Source: Bullera alba
Lineage: Eukaryota; Basidiomycota; Tremellomycetes; Tremellales; Bulleraceae
Length of the DNA: 64,000 bases
Assembly (NCBI GenBank): GCA_001600095.1
Contig: BCIX01000001.1
Span: forward strand, 4,799,198-4,863,197
Direction: 5' to 3'
Positions 23,767 to 35,646 of the stretch are shown piece by piece. The notes under the pieces were generated by a model that was not told where the DNA came from, did not search any database, and saw only the letters and a list, made by a program, of their open reading frames with translations. Both the position numbers and the translations under genes were made by a program. Each line of letters opens with the position of its first letter. The stretch's first letter is position 1.

Positions 23767-24280
23767 ATTGTACGCAGTGCATCTGTGCATGGCACATGCA
23801 TCATGAATCGTTGTCGCCATCGGGGCCGAGTGCGACGCGTCGAGCAGCGGCAAGCCTTCTCCGTATGCTCCAGAGTCCAGACCCTGCTGATCGGCGGATG
23901 GACCCCCGGGGATATTCAACCCTTGATCCGAGACTACCGCCGGGATACCCCAAAGTGTGCCCCGATCAAACAATCAAACACACACACAAACACTAGGAAT
24001 TCCTCGGCGACGGTGCCTTTGGGCATTTCAAACAACACCTCCTGACGCACTGAACCGCTGATCACATGCAGTGACCCTCCCTCGCAACGGCCAGAAGGAT
24101 CTAGTTGATGCTGACGATGCTGATGATGGCCCCTCTCTTCGCGCCCCTGTCCCCCAAAAGACTGCGGCACGTATGGCACGAAAATTCTCCTACTCTATAC
24201 CTACGTACTAATACAAGGACAAATGCTCCTACACTCCGATTCTCCTATCCATCACCTCTTGATCTTTCGTGCAACGTAGC
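23767..24280. other. Intergenic, upstream of the PAS regulator
   Basis: 514 bp, no gene. A short CA-rich tract (around 23968..23996) is the only simple-sequence feature. The right half is the likely promoter of the regulator at 24281. Confidence 0.45.
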
Positions 24281-25464
24281 ATGAGCGATCGCTACTTTCC
24301 TCTCGACATGCAATACCACAAACCGCCTACTGTCGGTTGCGAATGGGACGTGTGGTCTTCAGCCCCGTCAACGTCGACTTCCACGTCAACATCCAACTCA
24401 ACATCAAGATCTGCGGCCATCACACCAGCAGCTTCGCCCGAAAAGTCCACCGACATCGAAATCGATACCAAACCTCATATCAACATCAAACGTATCGGGG
24501 TCAAGTTCAATGTGTCTTCCGCTTGCGAGCCTTGCAAAAAGTCCCACCTGGGCTGCGACACGCAGCGACCTTGTCGACGATGCAAGATCGTAGGCAAAGA
24601 AGCCTTCTGTATCGACCTCACAGTGAGTCGAGCGCGAGCGGGTATCATCGCGGGCACTGACCTGCTTAGCCCAAAAAACGCGGTCGACCCGCACAGCCAA
24701 AGAAGGGCAACACGCCACTAGCATATGGCACTCTCAAAACACCAAAGCCCAAAGTTCTCTCTCTGCCAAACAGACCATTCCAGCCTACCTCCCTCGACCT
24801 ATTCGAGCTCTTTCTGAACGTCGACCTCACCGTTCTTCGCACTACTGTCGACGTTGCCCAGTTGACTGGATTCTTGCCCGGCGAAGTGGACCATCGCCCC
24901 TTCACAGACCTCATCCATCCATCTGATCACTCTGCACTGTCGTCTCTTCGCGACACGCTGGCCAAATCCAGGAAACCGAAGGACATCAATCTCAGTAATC
25001 TACCCCGCAACGTACTCGTATCACCTGCCAACGGGATGCCAGAACCCTATCCTCACGCCAACGTCAAGGTGCTGAGGTCGGACCTGACGTACGAGTGGTT
25101 CAACGCGAGGTTCCACATTGGAGGCGCTCTAGGAGCAGATTTGGCTCGACCACAGACTATGACAAAGGCATACCTTGTAGTCTCACTTCTTCGACTCAAG
25201 CCAGAGGTTAGGAATCAGCCTTTGGTATCGGATCTACCGTCGTTCTCGTCGTTTACCGCGGCGGTGCAGATGCCATGGATGTCGCCTCGAATGGATCAGC
25301 ATCAGCATCAGCACCAGAGTCAGCCAAAACAACAATGGCCGATGAGGCTGCCGTACAACCACGAAGCTTGTCACTTGGGATTGGTGCCTCCCTGTCCAAC
25401 TTGTCGCTTGCAGCATGAGCAACTCCATCAGCGGGGTCCAGACCCAAGGAGGGCCTGGGAGTGA
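24281..25464 (+). CDS. Zn2Cys6 regulator with PAS-like domain
   Basis: Two exons (24281..24622 and 24670..25464) encode 378 aa. A Ser/Thr-rich N-terminus precedes a zinc cluster, CEPCKKSHLGCDTQRPCRRC with a final Cys after eight more residues (spacing x2, x6, x5, x2, x8). The intron lies just after it. PKKRGRPAQPKK follows and looks like an AT-hook. A PAS-like core then reads TTVDVAQLTGFLPGEVDHRP with FTDLIHPSDHSAL after it. The Zn2Cys6 plus PAS layout recalls ERT1/RDS2-type gluconeogenesis regulators, but orthology is not claimed. A His/Gln run (HQHQHQ) and a cysteine pair (PPCPTC) lie near the C-terminus. Probably a nuclear transcription factor; ligand or signal unknown. Confidence 0.8.
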
Positions 25465-25814
25465 GGCTCGTGCTCGGTTGAATTGAGGCGATCATCATTG
25501 TGTTTCAAGAGTGTCCAGCACATGTGAAGAGCATCTAGGAGAGGAACCTAAGCAGATCAGAACTGTCAGAAGAGATGCAGGCGAACTACAAAAGCTCTGA
25601 GCGCGAGACCTTTGTGAGACCTCCTCGTATCCTCCGTAGAGAACCGTGCACGAGGATGACGAGATGCACCTGTATTTGATTCCGCTCTTGCCATGCCCGG
25701 TAATTGGCTCACGATCACCTCATGACGTCGGAACGCCATCCTCCTGTCCCGTCGTCTTCTGTCCTCTGTTGTTTTCCATCACATACAACCACTCTCCCCC
25801 GACGCTCAGCCATC
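25465..25814. other. Intergenic, upstream of LSB5
   Basis: 350 bp without a gene. A pyrimidine-rich stretch with CTCTCC runs precedes the LSB5 ATG. Confidence 0.45.
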
Positions 25815-27819
25815 ATGTCGCACGCAGGAGGATATATCAAGACTGCAAAGTCACTCTTTGCAGCATTCGAAGAAGGCAAACCTCACTCTTCGATCACAGA
25901 CTGGATCGAAGTCTTATCATCGGACAGATACGAAGAACTCTCCCTAGACGGTATCCCAGAGCTCGTCGAGAGCATTAACATTCAAGGCCACCAGGGAACT
26001 ACAGTGAGTGTCGCCCTCGCTGAATCCCACTGACAGAGCAGGAAGCAGCTAGGGCTATTCGAAAGAAGCTCAAGTATGGTAATGTTCACCGACAGTTGCG
26101 AGCCATCGTCATTCTGCGAGCCCTCACCGAGAACGCTGGCAAGGGATTCCAGATCCACTGGGCGAATCAAGAGCTCCTTAACAGATTGAAGGAAATGGCG
26201 CAAGACGTACGTCTGACCCCGTTAATCTTGCTGATCCAGCCAAGTCTCTGCTCGACCCTAAAGTGAAGAAGCGACTGGTTCTAGTCTTTCACGCCTGGTC
26301 CATCCAGTACAAGGTGAGTTACCCCAGTTGTCCGCGGCTGATCAGGTAGGATGAACCTCGAATGTCCGCAGTAGCCGGACTTTATAGGCAGTATGGCGGA
26401 GGGCCCGGAGTCAGGAAGGTACGTCAAGAAGCTGTCTCAACGCTAATCGTATAGCCCACACCTGGGGTCGCCTCGCCACGAGCTTCCATTGATGCTGGCC
26501 GACCTGCACCCACCGCCGCCGGTGGCTTCACCGACTACGATTCGCTTTTCTCTCATAGTTGGGCACCTGCTGCCGGATCCAGGGGCGCGGATACTTATAC
26601 CGATCTCGCCCAAGCCAAGGCCGATGCATCCCAGCGAAAGTCGGAGCGGGAAGCTAAACTCCTCTTGGAGCAGAGGGAGGCAGAGCTGGAACGACGAGAG
26701 AGGGAGCTTAAGCGAAAGCAGGAGATGGCTGCGATCGAGACCAGGAGACAGAAAGAAGCTGCAGAAGAGGCAGAGCGAAGGCGACAAGCAAAGGAAGCTG
26801 CCAAGAACCAAAAAGCTCAGCCTGCTCAACCGAAGCGACCCAAGTTCGACTTCCAGAAGGAAAAGCCAGCGGTCATGGTCGCCGTGGCCAGTGCCATCCA
26901 GTGTGCCAACAATTTGGTCAACTCGTGCAGAGTGAGTCCCTTCCAACCGACGGCGCTGATCTACCGCAGCACATCAACCGTGAGGTCGAGAACGTGACCG
27001 AGAACCCCAAGGTTCAAGACAATCTGGACAAGGCGAAAGCTGCACGACGTGTCGTTATCCGATACGTCCAGCTCGTCCAGGACGAGGAGTACGTGGGCAC
27101 GCTGCTTGATGCCAACGAGAAAGTTGTCGAAGCTATTCAGCTGTATGATAAAGTGGGTCGTAACTGCATGACTTCGCTGACGTCAGCTCTCCAAACCTGC
27201 TGTGCTCGACTCTGACTCTGACTCGGAGACCGAGACGACGCAGTCGAAGGATATGGCGGCGATCAACCGACGAATGGCTGCGCAGAAGCTCGAGGCGGAT
27301 CGAACAGGCGAGCTTGCGCAGCTCCAAGCCAGACAGAAGAAAGAGTCTGAGCGTCAACAACAACGACGGGCACAGAACTCGCGAGGCGTCTATGGTGATA
27401 TCCAGGATTTGGACTTTGGTAGCATCTCGTCCAAGCCGGACACGAATCGATTGCCAGCGCCTATTCGACCAGACTCTGCGGACACCGAGTCGAATGGAGG
27501 GTGAGTCGAGAACGGCGTGTCCTGTGCTAACAGATAGTAGATCGCTTTCCGACTTTTCGGACTACGACTCGTCAGAGGATGAGTACCAGGCGAGACGATC
27601 GCGCAGGCAGTCCTTCGCCAAGCCGGCCCGCCAGGAGCCTGCTTACAGAAGCTTGGAAGAGGAAGGCGGTGTAGGCAGAAAGGGCTTGCTTGACCCCAAC
27701 GACCCCTTCGGTGATCCATTCGCCGACGACATCGAGACTCCTGTACAAGAGCGACAAAGAATGAATTGTGAGTCAAGTCCGGGTGTGAATCTCGCTAACA
27801 TGCAGGGACCGAGATCTAA
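25815..27819 (+). CDS. LSB5: VHS/GAT-domain endocytosis protein LSB5
   Basis: Nine exons give about 550 aa. The VHS domain (residues about 15-150) includes SSITDWIEVLSSDRYEELSL, AIRKKLKYGNVHRQLRAIVI and RALTENAGKGF. A strongly charged coiled coil follows (EREAKLLLEQREAELERRER and KRKQEMAAIETRRQKEAAEE). A GAT-like helical domain then reads INREVENVTENPKVQDNLDK and ARRVVIRYVQLVQDEEYVGT. The C-terminus has DPNDPFGDPFAD, a DPF-type adaptor-binding motif. Known role: endocytosis and actin-linked trafficking with Las17/Arf3 partners. Intron 2 needs the CCAAG acceptor to restore SLLDPKVKK. The last exon carries only 14 coding bases including the stop at 27817..27819. The gene converges on COQ6 with 50 bp between stops. 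Confidence 0.87.
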
Positions 27820-27869
27820 ATGTAATGTACAAATACGAGTGTAGGGTACTGTTAGGGAATATATGCAAG

Positions 27870-29777
27870 CTACTGTTTGACTGCGTCCGCGGCTTTGATC
27901 AAGAGCCCTTTACCTATATCCCCCATTACGCCAACCGAGGCTCCTACGATACTCTTGAACCCTAGCCAACCTTCGAGTGTGCTCGCGGCGGCATTCGGCC
28001 ATCCGCCCGCACTTCTCAATTCGTCGTCTGGCCTATTCCTGCCAAACTCCCGGTCCAGATCCGACCTCCCCGCCTTGATGTTCGCTCCTGCATTGCTCAT
28101 GAGCAGCTTCTTCAGCCCGCCAAATTGGTTGATCACATCCAGACCGGTACCTCTCAGGAAGTTGAAGGGAGCGGATCTATTCCGGAAAGTGTGGTGCAGG
28201 AGGTCGGTCGTGGTAAGCATGAGGGTATTTTGAGGGTATCTCTCCCTCTCATAAGCCTTTGATGAGATTTCCGTGCCGAGATCGCCTCCAGTCGCCTTTG
28301 CTCTCTCCCAAGCGTTGGCAAGACTCTGCACGTCATAGAGACCCATGTTCAGGCCTTGGCCAGCGAGAGGGTGGATCGTGTGACCGGCGTCGCCGACCAG
28401 AACGGTCCGTTGACCCATATACTGCTCCGCATGGGTCAATTTGAGCGGGAAGGATGCGACCGATTTTGGCGGGATACTGTCCACAGTGTAAGGCAACAAG
28501 GCGTCGTCCGGCCCGATGGATCCACCATCGATTTGGATCTCTCTGATTAGATTGCCCAAAGTCTCAGAGTCGATCGGTTGCCCAGCTCGATCCGCCGCAA
28601 GGACTTGCTCAACCACTGTGGCTAAAGGCGCTTCGTGTAGCGTATACCCCGCGTTGACCATCTTCACCAGTGCTCCGGGTGACAGTCGCTTGTAAGCGGC
28701 CGCATGCGTTGGATGAGTCGACCATACCATCGTCGACGCTGTAGGTGATAGGGGCAGGAATGCAAGTGGACCTGTGGGCAAGAATCTCTGGAAAGCGGTA
28801 TTGTTGGCGTATAGTGGTGACTGAGCGTGATGTAGAGTCGCCACCAGGCCATGCGTCTCATAGCCATGTCCATAGGACTCGATCTGGGAGAAGCGTCGTA
28901 CTGGAGAGTTCGGACCATCTGCGCCGACCTACATGTCAGCTTGGCTACTTGCCAGCGGAACTCACCACTACGCCTCCTCGTACCCAGCCACCAGCGACTT
29001 TCAAGCCAACCCACTGATCACCGCCTCCCAAACGCATCTCTTCGACTCGCCCTCCTTCCCTAATCTCCACGACTCCATTGCCGACTTGCTCTATCCGCCG
29101 CAGTAGCGCTCGCTGTAGGTTGGTATTCTCGGTCATGTAGGCCATTGGGTGACCCAGTGGAGGAAAGTGTAATGAGGGAGTAGACTTCGGATCTGGGTTT
29201 GCCCATACCTGATTGTCAGCGTAGTCCAATGCGAGGGCCACTCACGATCATCTCTTCGACGGGATTCGATCGAGCTTGAGCGATGTGCTCCCATGCTCCG
29301 ATGCCTGAGATACATCAGACTTGTCCTCTCCTCTCAACTCACTCTTCAGCCATTCTACATTTTCCGCTGTAAGACTACTTATCCTGTTCTCCCAATGGCC
29401 CTTGTCGTCCCAATTCCTCACTCTGTCCAAAGAGCCGGCCTCAAGGAGCAATATCTTCGCTGAGGACTTAATCGACGGTTTGTCCACTGTCATCAGCGTC
29501 ATCACCAGTCGTCACACTCACAAAGAGCGCAGGCTAGGGCTAGACCAGCGTTCCCACCCCCAATTATCACAATGTCATATGTCTTGTCCGATGCGATCTC
29601 CGGTATGGCCTCAATCGACACTGGTTCGTGTGCTGTCGCATACCTCCTCACACTGGGTCCAGCTACGGCGCATCGAGGTTGCACTGGCACTCGACATAAA
29701 GCTGCTTGAGTGGCGATGGCGGGTCGTACCCTTGTTCCCTCTTTCACGAACCTGCCAGCGGATCGAATGCTCTTCAT
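27870..29777 (-). CDS. COQ6: Ubiquinone biosynthesis FAD monooxygenase COQ6
   Basis: ATG at 29777, stop at 27870; five exons, about 580 aa. The N-terminus MKSIRSAGRFVKEGTRVRP is a mitochondrial targeting peptide. The FAD fold appears as YDIVIIGGGNAGLALACALL (joined over intron 1), then ILLLEAGSLDRV, SIGAWEHIAQARSNPVEEM, GADGPNSPVRRF and GDAGHTIHPLAGQGLNMGLY. These are the three flavin-monooxygenase fingerprints of UbiH/COQ6. Known role: C5-hydroxylation of the benzoquinone ring in coenzyme Q synthesis at the matrix side of the inner membrane. The C-terminus extends about 50 residues past the usual helix and ends KGLLIKAADAVKQ. It shares a 230-bp divergent promoter with the SNARE gene. Confidence 0.94.
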
Positions 29778-30007
29778 TGTGCGATGTGTGTCGAGACGGC
29801 GACCAATAGCTGTTCTGCGTTCATCTACGAGCAATCTACATGCTAGATCCGACTGACTTTTGCGATCTCTTGTATGATCTTGCAGCTTGGTGCCCCGAAG
29901 AATTTGCTCCCGTTATCGCACTGTGTCATCCATGAGCCAGGAGTTGAGGAGCCTTTTGGTCGCTGACCTCAACTCCCCATTGACGGCAAACATTTCTACT
30001 CTGCACA

Positions 30008-30963
30008 ATGTCGCATCCTTCTCTCGTAGCCCTTTCCGCTCGACTAACGACAACTTCATCGTTACTTCTAGAGAGATCTAGGGTGATATCGCTCAAGCTA
30101 GCGCCTTCAGCATCGTCAACAGCGCAGATAACACGCAACCTCCAATCTATCCGGGCCGACTTGACAAAGCTAGAAGCCCAAGTCGACTCGCTGAAAGCGG
30201 GCAAGGGGAAGGGGAAGGCTGGAAAGGAAAGTGAGCTGGAGAAGGGGGTGCGAGAGGCCGGGGAGAGGTATGATCGATTGGTGGAGATGCTAGAAGAGGA
30301 TGATTCGGGGAAAGAGCGCGCAAAGGCTTTGAAGAGGGAGAAAGTGTAAGTCTGCCTGGGAGTCTGCCCCACTGACGTCCTCAGGGTTCCAGTACAAGTA
30401 TCTCCTGAGCCACAGCCGCTATCAGTGGAGACATCTGCGGTGCCGACGTTCAGTCTGGAGCCGCCCACACCGGCACTGCCCAATGATCCGTTCACAGATG
30501 AACATGAGGATGAACCCTTGCAACCTATCAAAGGAGGCAGATATAGAGATGAGGAAGAGGAGGCCGGATCAGAGCAGACGCCTCATGGTTTATTGCAAGA
30601 ACAGCAGATGCTGATGGATGGTGAGTTGACTCGCGGGAAACCTTGTGGCTAATCACCATTTAGACCAAGATGAAAGGCTCAATGTCCTGTCTACGTCGAT
30701 TGGCCGTCAGAATCATCTCTCAATACAGATTGGGTCGGAACTGGACCGACATCACGAGCTGCTTGAGGAGACAGACGTCGCTATGGATAGGACGGCAGCT
30801 AGGCTTAATAAGGCAAAGAGACGGTTAGATAAGGTGGCAGGAGAAGCGAAGCAATATGGTGGGTTCACGAAATCAAGCCGTACTGACGATTGCAGGGAGC
30901 ACTATCACCATCGTCGCTCTGATCTTCGTGCTACTTATACTCATCATTGTCTTCAAGACGTGA
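30008..30963 (+). CDS. Qc-SNARE, syntaxin-8/SYN8-like
   Basis: Four exons (30008..30345, 30385..30620, 30664..30858, 30896..30963) encode 278 aa. The N-terminal half is helical with a Lys/Gly-rich linker. The SNARE motif, LSTSIGRQNHLSIQIGSELD through DRTAARLNKAKRRLDKVAGE, has the heptad pattern and central Gln layer of a Q-SNARE. The last exon supplies the tail anchor TITIVALIFVLLILIIVFKT immediately before the stop. Known role of Syn8-like Qc-SNAREs: membrane fusion in the endosomal system. Assignment to SYN8 rather than another Qc-SNARE rests on general layout only. Confidence 0.82.
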
Positions 30964-31176
30964 GGAGGCGTGCAGTCCCGACAAAGCTTCACTTGTACCT
31001 AGTGCACATCCGCAGACCCACGCATAGGCCCAACATTCATGCAGAGCAGGGGGTCCAGCGCAGAATGACAGTCAGTCATTGTAAATTCGCTCCGTTGTAT
31101 TACACGCCTTGTATACATGGCACTTTATACATCTTGTATGTCACGACATAACCCGAACCATCAATCGTCCCGCTAC

Positions 31177-32802
<1,626 letters not shown>

Positions 32803-33213
32803 CGCAAAGGAAGCTGGTTGATGGCTGTCTTTCTCGCAGTTGATACCAGTTTCAGGCGATTAGACTGGCTGCTACCAGTAGTGAGGGTGCTGTGATGCGG
32901 TCGACGGGGTCAGGTGAAGATACCGTAGCACTAGCTGGCTTCGACTCTCCTTGCGGTACGGTTCAACAGACAAGGCTCCCGTGAGTTCCTAGTTCCGTCG
33001 GCACGACGTCACCAGCAGGCTGATACCGTGAGAATCTAAAGCGCTACAGCCTCGATCGAAGTTGCCCCGCGCCTCCTCCGCCCTCTAGATCTTGAGTCGC
33101 TCAAGCTGCAGGTGTCAGGTTGCCTTGCATGATATCGACTGTAATCACTATCACTCATCAGTATCGCTGAAATCCGGACGAGGAAATCTAAGAGCCCCTA
33201 GGGGCGATGCAGC
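32803..33213. other. Divergent promoter CaM kinase / APN2
   Basis: 411 bp without a supported gene. No distinctive repeat or TATA was identified. Confidence 0.45.
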
Positions 33214-35564
33214 ATGAGGATCCTGACATGGAATGTGGTACGTCCACCTCCACCACACCTGACTTTGCGCAATACCGTACTGACGATCGGTCAGAACGTC
33301 TTGCGTACATGCCTCGACTACCATCCGTACGTCCTCTACCCCCACCTCGGCTGACACTCTCAGGTTCTCGCAGATGAAGAAGAAGAATGTAGAGGGGCTT
33401 CTTGACGAGATGCACGCAGACGTCATCTGCTTCCAAGGCAAGTATACCTTCATCGAACTACACTGACCGCCTAGAGCACAAGACGAGGCGAGCTCAGCTT
33501 GAAAAGTCAATGGCATGTCCTGGACCATACGATGGATTCTGGACTTTCAATCGCAACAAAACGGGCTATAGTGGTGTCTGCACCTATGTTAACACTGCAT
33601 ACTGCGTGCCGTTGAAAGCGGAAGAGGGCATCACAGGGCTGTTACTGGACGACAAGGCCAGCACGATGAAACCCCCTTGGAGGCCGGAGGAGAGGATCGG
33701 AGGGTACCCCGAGATGGACGACATGCACTTCTTGGACGAAGTCGATGGCACAACGTTCGATCCCAAGAGACTGGATATGGAGGGACGAGCGGTCGTCTGT
33801 GATTTCGGGTGGGTCGTCAGCGATGGCACAGTGAGTGGAAGCTGATCTGTTCAGACTGTTCGTCCTGTTCAATCTCTACTGTCCAAACGAAACGAACGAG
33901 ACACGCCGGCCTTATAAGATGAACTTTCTAGCGGTCCTGCAAGCTCGAGTTCGCCTGCTTCAAGCCATGTGCAGGGAGGTGATCATTGTGGGGGACATCA
34001 ATATCATGCGAGCTCCGATCGACTCTGGAGAAGGCGGAATCAGAACTTCGGCAGAACAGCATTACGAACATCCTGCAAGGAGGATTTTGGACAACTGGAT
34101 ATCGCCAAAGGGACCCATGATAGATGTTGTCAGAGAAAGCTGGCCGGAGAGGGAAGACATGTTCACCTGCTGGAACCAGAAACTGGATGCGAGGTGGGTC
34201 CACACCCGTCATAGCCCCTCTGACAGACCAGATCCGCCAACTACGGCTCGCGAATCGACCTGATCCTGTGCACACCAGGCCTTCGACCGTGGATCAAAGG
34301 CGGGGATATCGATGCCAAGGTGTACGGCTCGGATCATTGCCCCGTGTATATCGACTTGCACGAATCGATCACCCTGGAGGACGGATCCGAGCTCAAACTC
34401 CGTGACCAGCTCAATCCAGCTAATAGGCCTCCTTCTACGGCACCTGTCTACCCAGACGATGTCCCGAGGACGGCTCCAGAACCACCTAGATTCGCGACAA
34501 AGTTCTTCGAAGAGTTTTCCGGTCGACAGACTACATTGAAGAACTTCTTCGGTAAAGGACCATCCAAGCCCCCTGTCGAGCCATCTCCCTCTCCGACGCC
34601 GGTTCCCAAAACGCCCCTCACTTCTAAATCACTATCAAAGCCTACCCAAGTAAAGGCCACGGCCAAGCCGAAACAAGCGACTCCGCCGCGGATCCCAGAC
34701 ACGGATGAAGCGCTCGCCTCGCCGTTCGGTCTTGCTCGCGCTGCATTCGATTCCATCGACGCGAGTGGATCAAAACTCCCCGCCGCGCCTCGGCCCATCG
34801 ACATGACGAGAGATGAAGACGATGACACACCGACGAGAAGGCCGGAAGTTAGACGCCAAACTTCTGGAGGCAAAGCTAAGGCCAAACCCGTCTCTGGCCA
34901 AACAAAGCTGTCGTCTTTCTTCTCTCAGCCATCTTCTGGTCAAAAGCGAAAAGCTTCGGCGACTGCCTCTCCACCTGTTCAAATACGGCCTGCGAAATCA
35001 CCCTCTATTGCCAGGACGGATCCTCTACTGGAACGTTCAAACACCCCATCGAGCAATCTTGACGCGACGTCGATGAGCCAGAATGCACAAGATGAGGAGG
35101 CGGAAGCAGCACTGATAGCGCGAGCGATAGAAGAAGCGGATGCGGAGAACGCTTTGAAGAGGGAGAAGGCGAATGCAGAGGCGAAACCCGTTTGGTCAAA
35201 CTTATTTGCGAAAAAGCTTCCTCCATTGTGCGACGTCCATCACAAGCCCTGCAAGGATTTCAGTGAGTCTCTTCATTGCAACTCGGCGGCCGTCAGACTG
35301 ACCTGTGACCCAGTTGTCAAGATACCCGGACCGAACAAGGGAAAGCGGTTCTGGCTCTGCTCGTTGTGAGTCTACATGACCGTACTAGTGCTGATGGCTT
35401 AGACCCGTTGGAGCGGGATACGACATGGGCAAGTCCAAGCGGCCAAGACAAGATGTCAATCCAGAGTTCCGGTGCGACTTGTGAGTGTTTTCCAACGAGG
35501 ACCAAGCTGACCCAATAGCTTCCTATGGGATTCCGCCAATTCACGAAAAGAGAAGCCGACATGA
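33214..35564 (+). CDS. APN2: AP endonuclease 2 (APN2/APE2) with PIP boxes and Zf-GRF
   Basis: Nine exons (33214..33237, 33295..33326, 33364..33437, 33475..33808, 33855..34193, 34232..35262, 35314..35365, 35403..35480, 35519..35564) encode 669 aa. The exonuclease III-type fold runs from MRILTWNV through DVICFQEHKT, FNRNKTGYSGVCTYVN, LFNLYCPNE, VIIVGDINI, YGSRIDLILC and VYGSDHCPVYIDL. Two PCNA-interacting motifs follow: QTTLKNFFGK and QTKLSSFFSQ. The C-terminal Zf-GRF has CDVHHKPC, GKRFWLCS and FRCDFFLWD. Known role: repair of abasic sites and blocked 3' ends with PCNA. The intron at 33438..33474 uses a GC donor (AAG|GCAAGT). The usual WNVNG reads WNVNV here. Confidence 0.93.
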
Positions 35565-35646
35565 CGAGACTTTGTAGCAATGAGACGGTCCATCTGTTGT
35601 AAAACTACTGTGACATATATGCATGGGTATCCTAATGCCGCTCTGA

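Noticed and set aside
26443..26946. Minus-strand frame rich in Leu/Ser with membrane-like runs
   Set aside because: Antisense to the charged coiled coil of LSB5; the hydrophobic look comes from complementing Glu/Lys/Arg codons.
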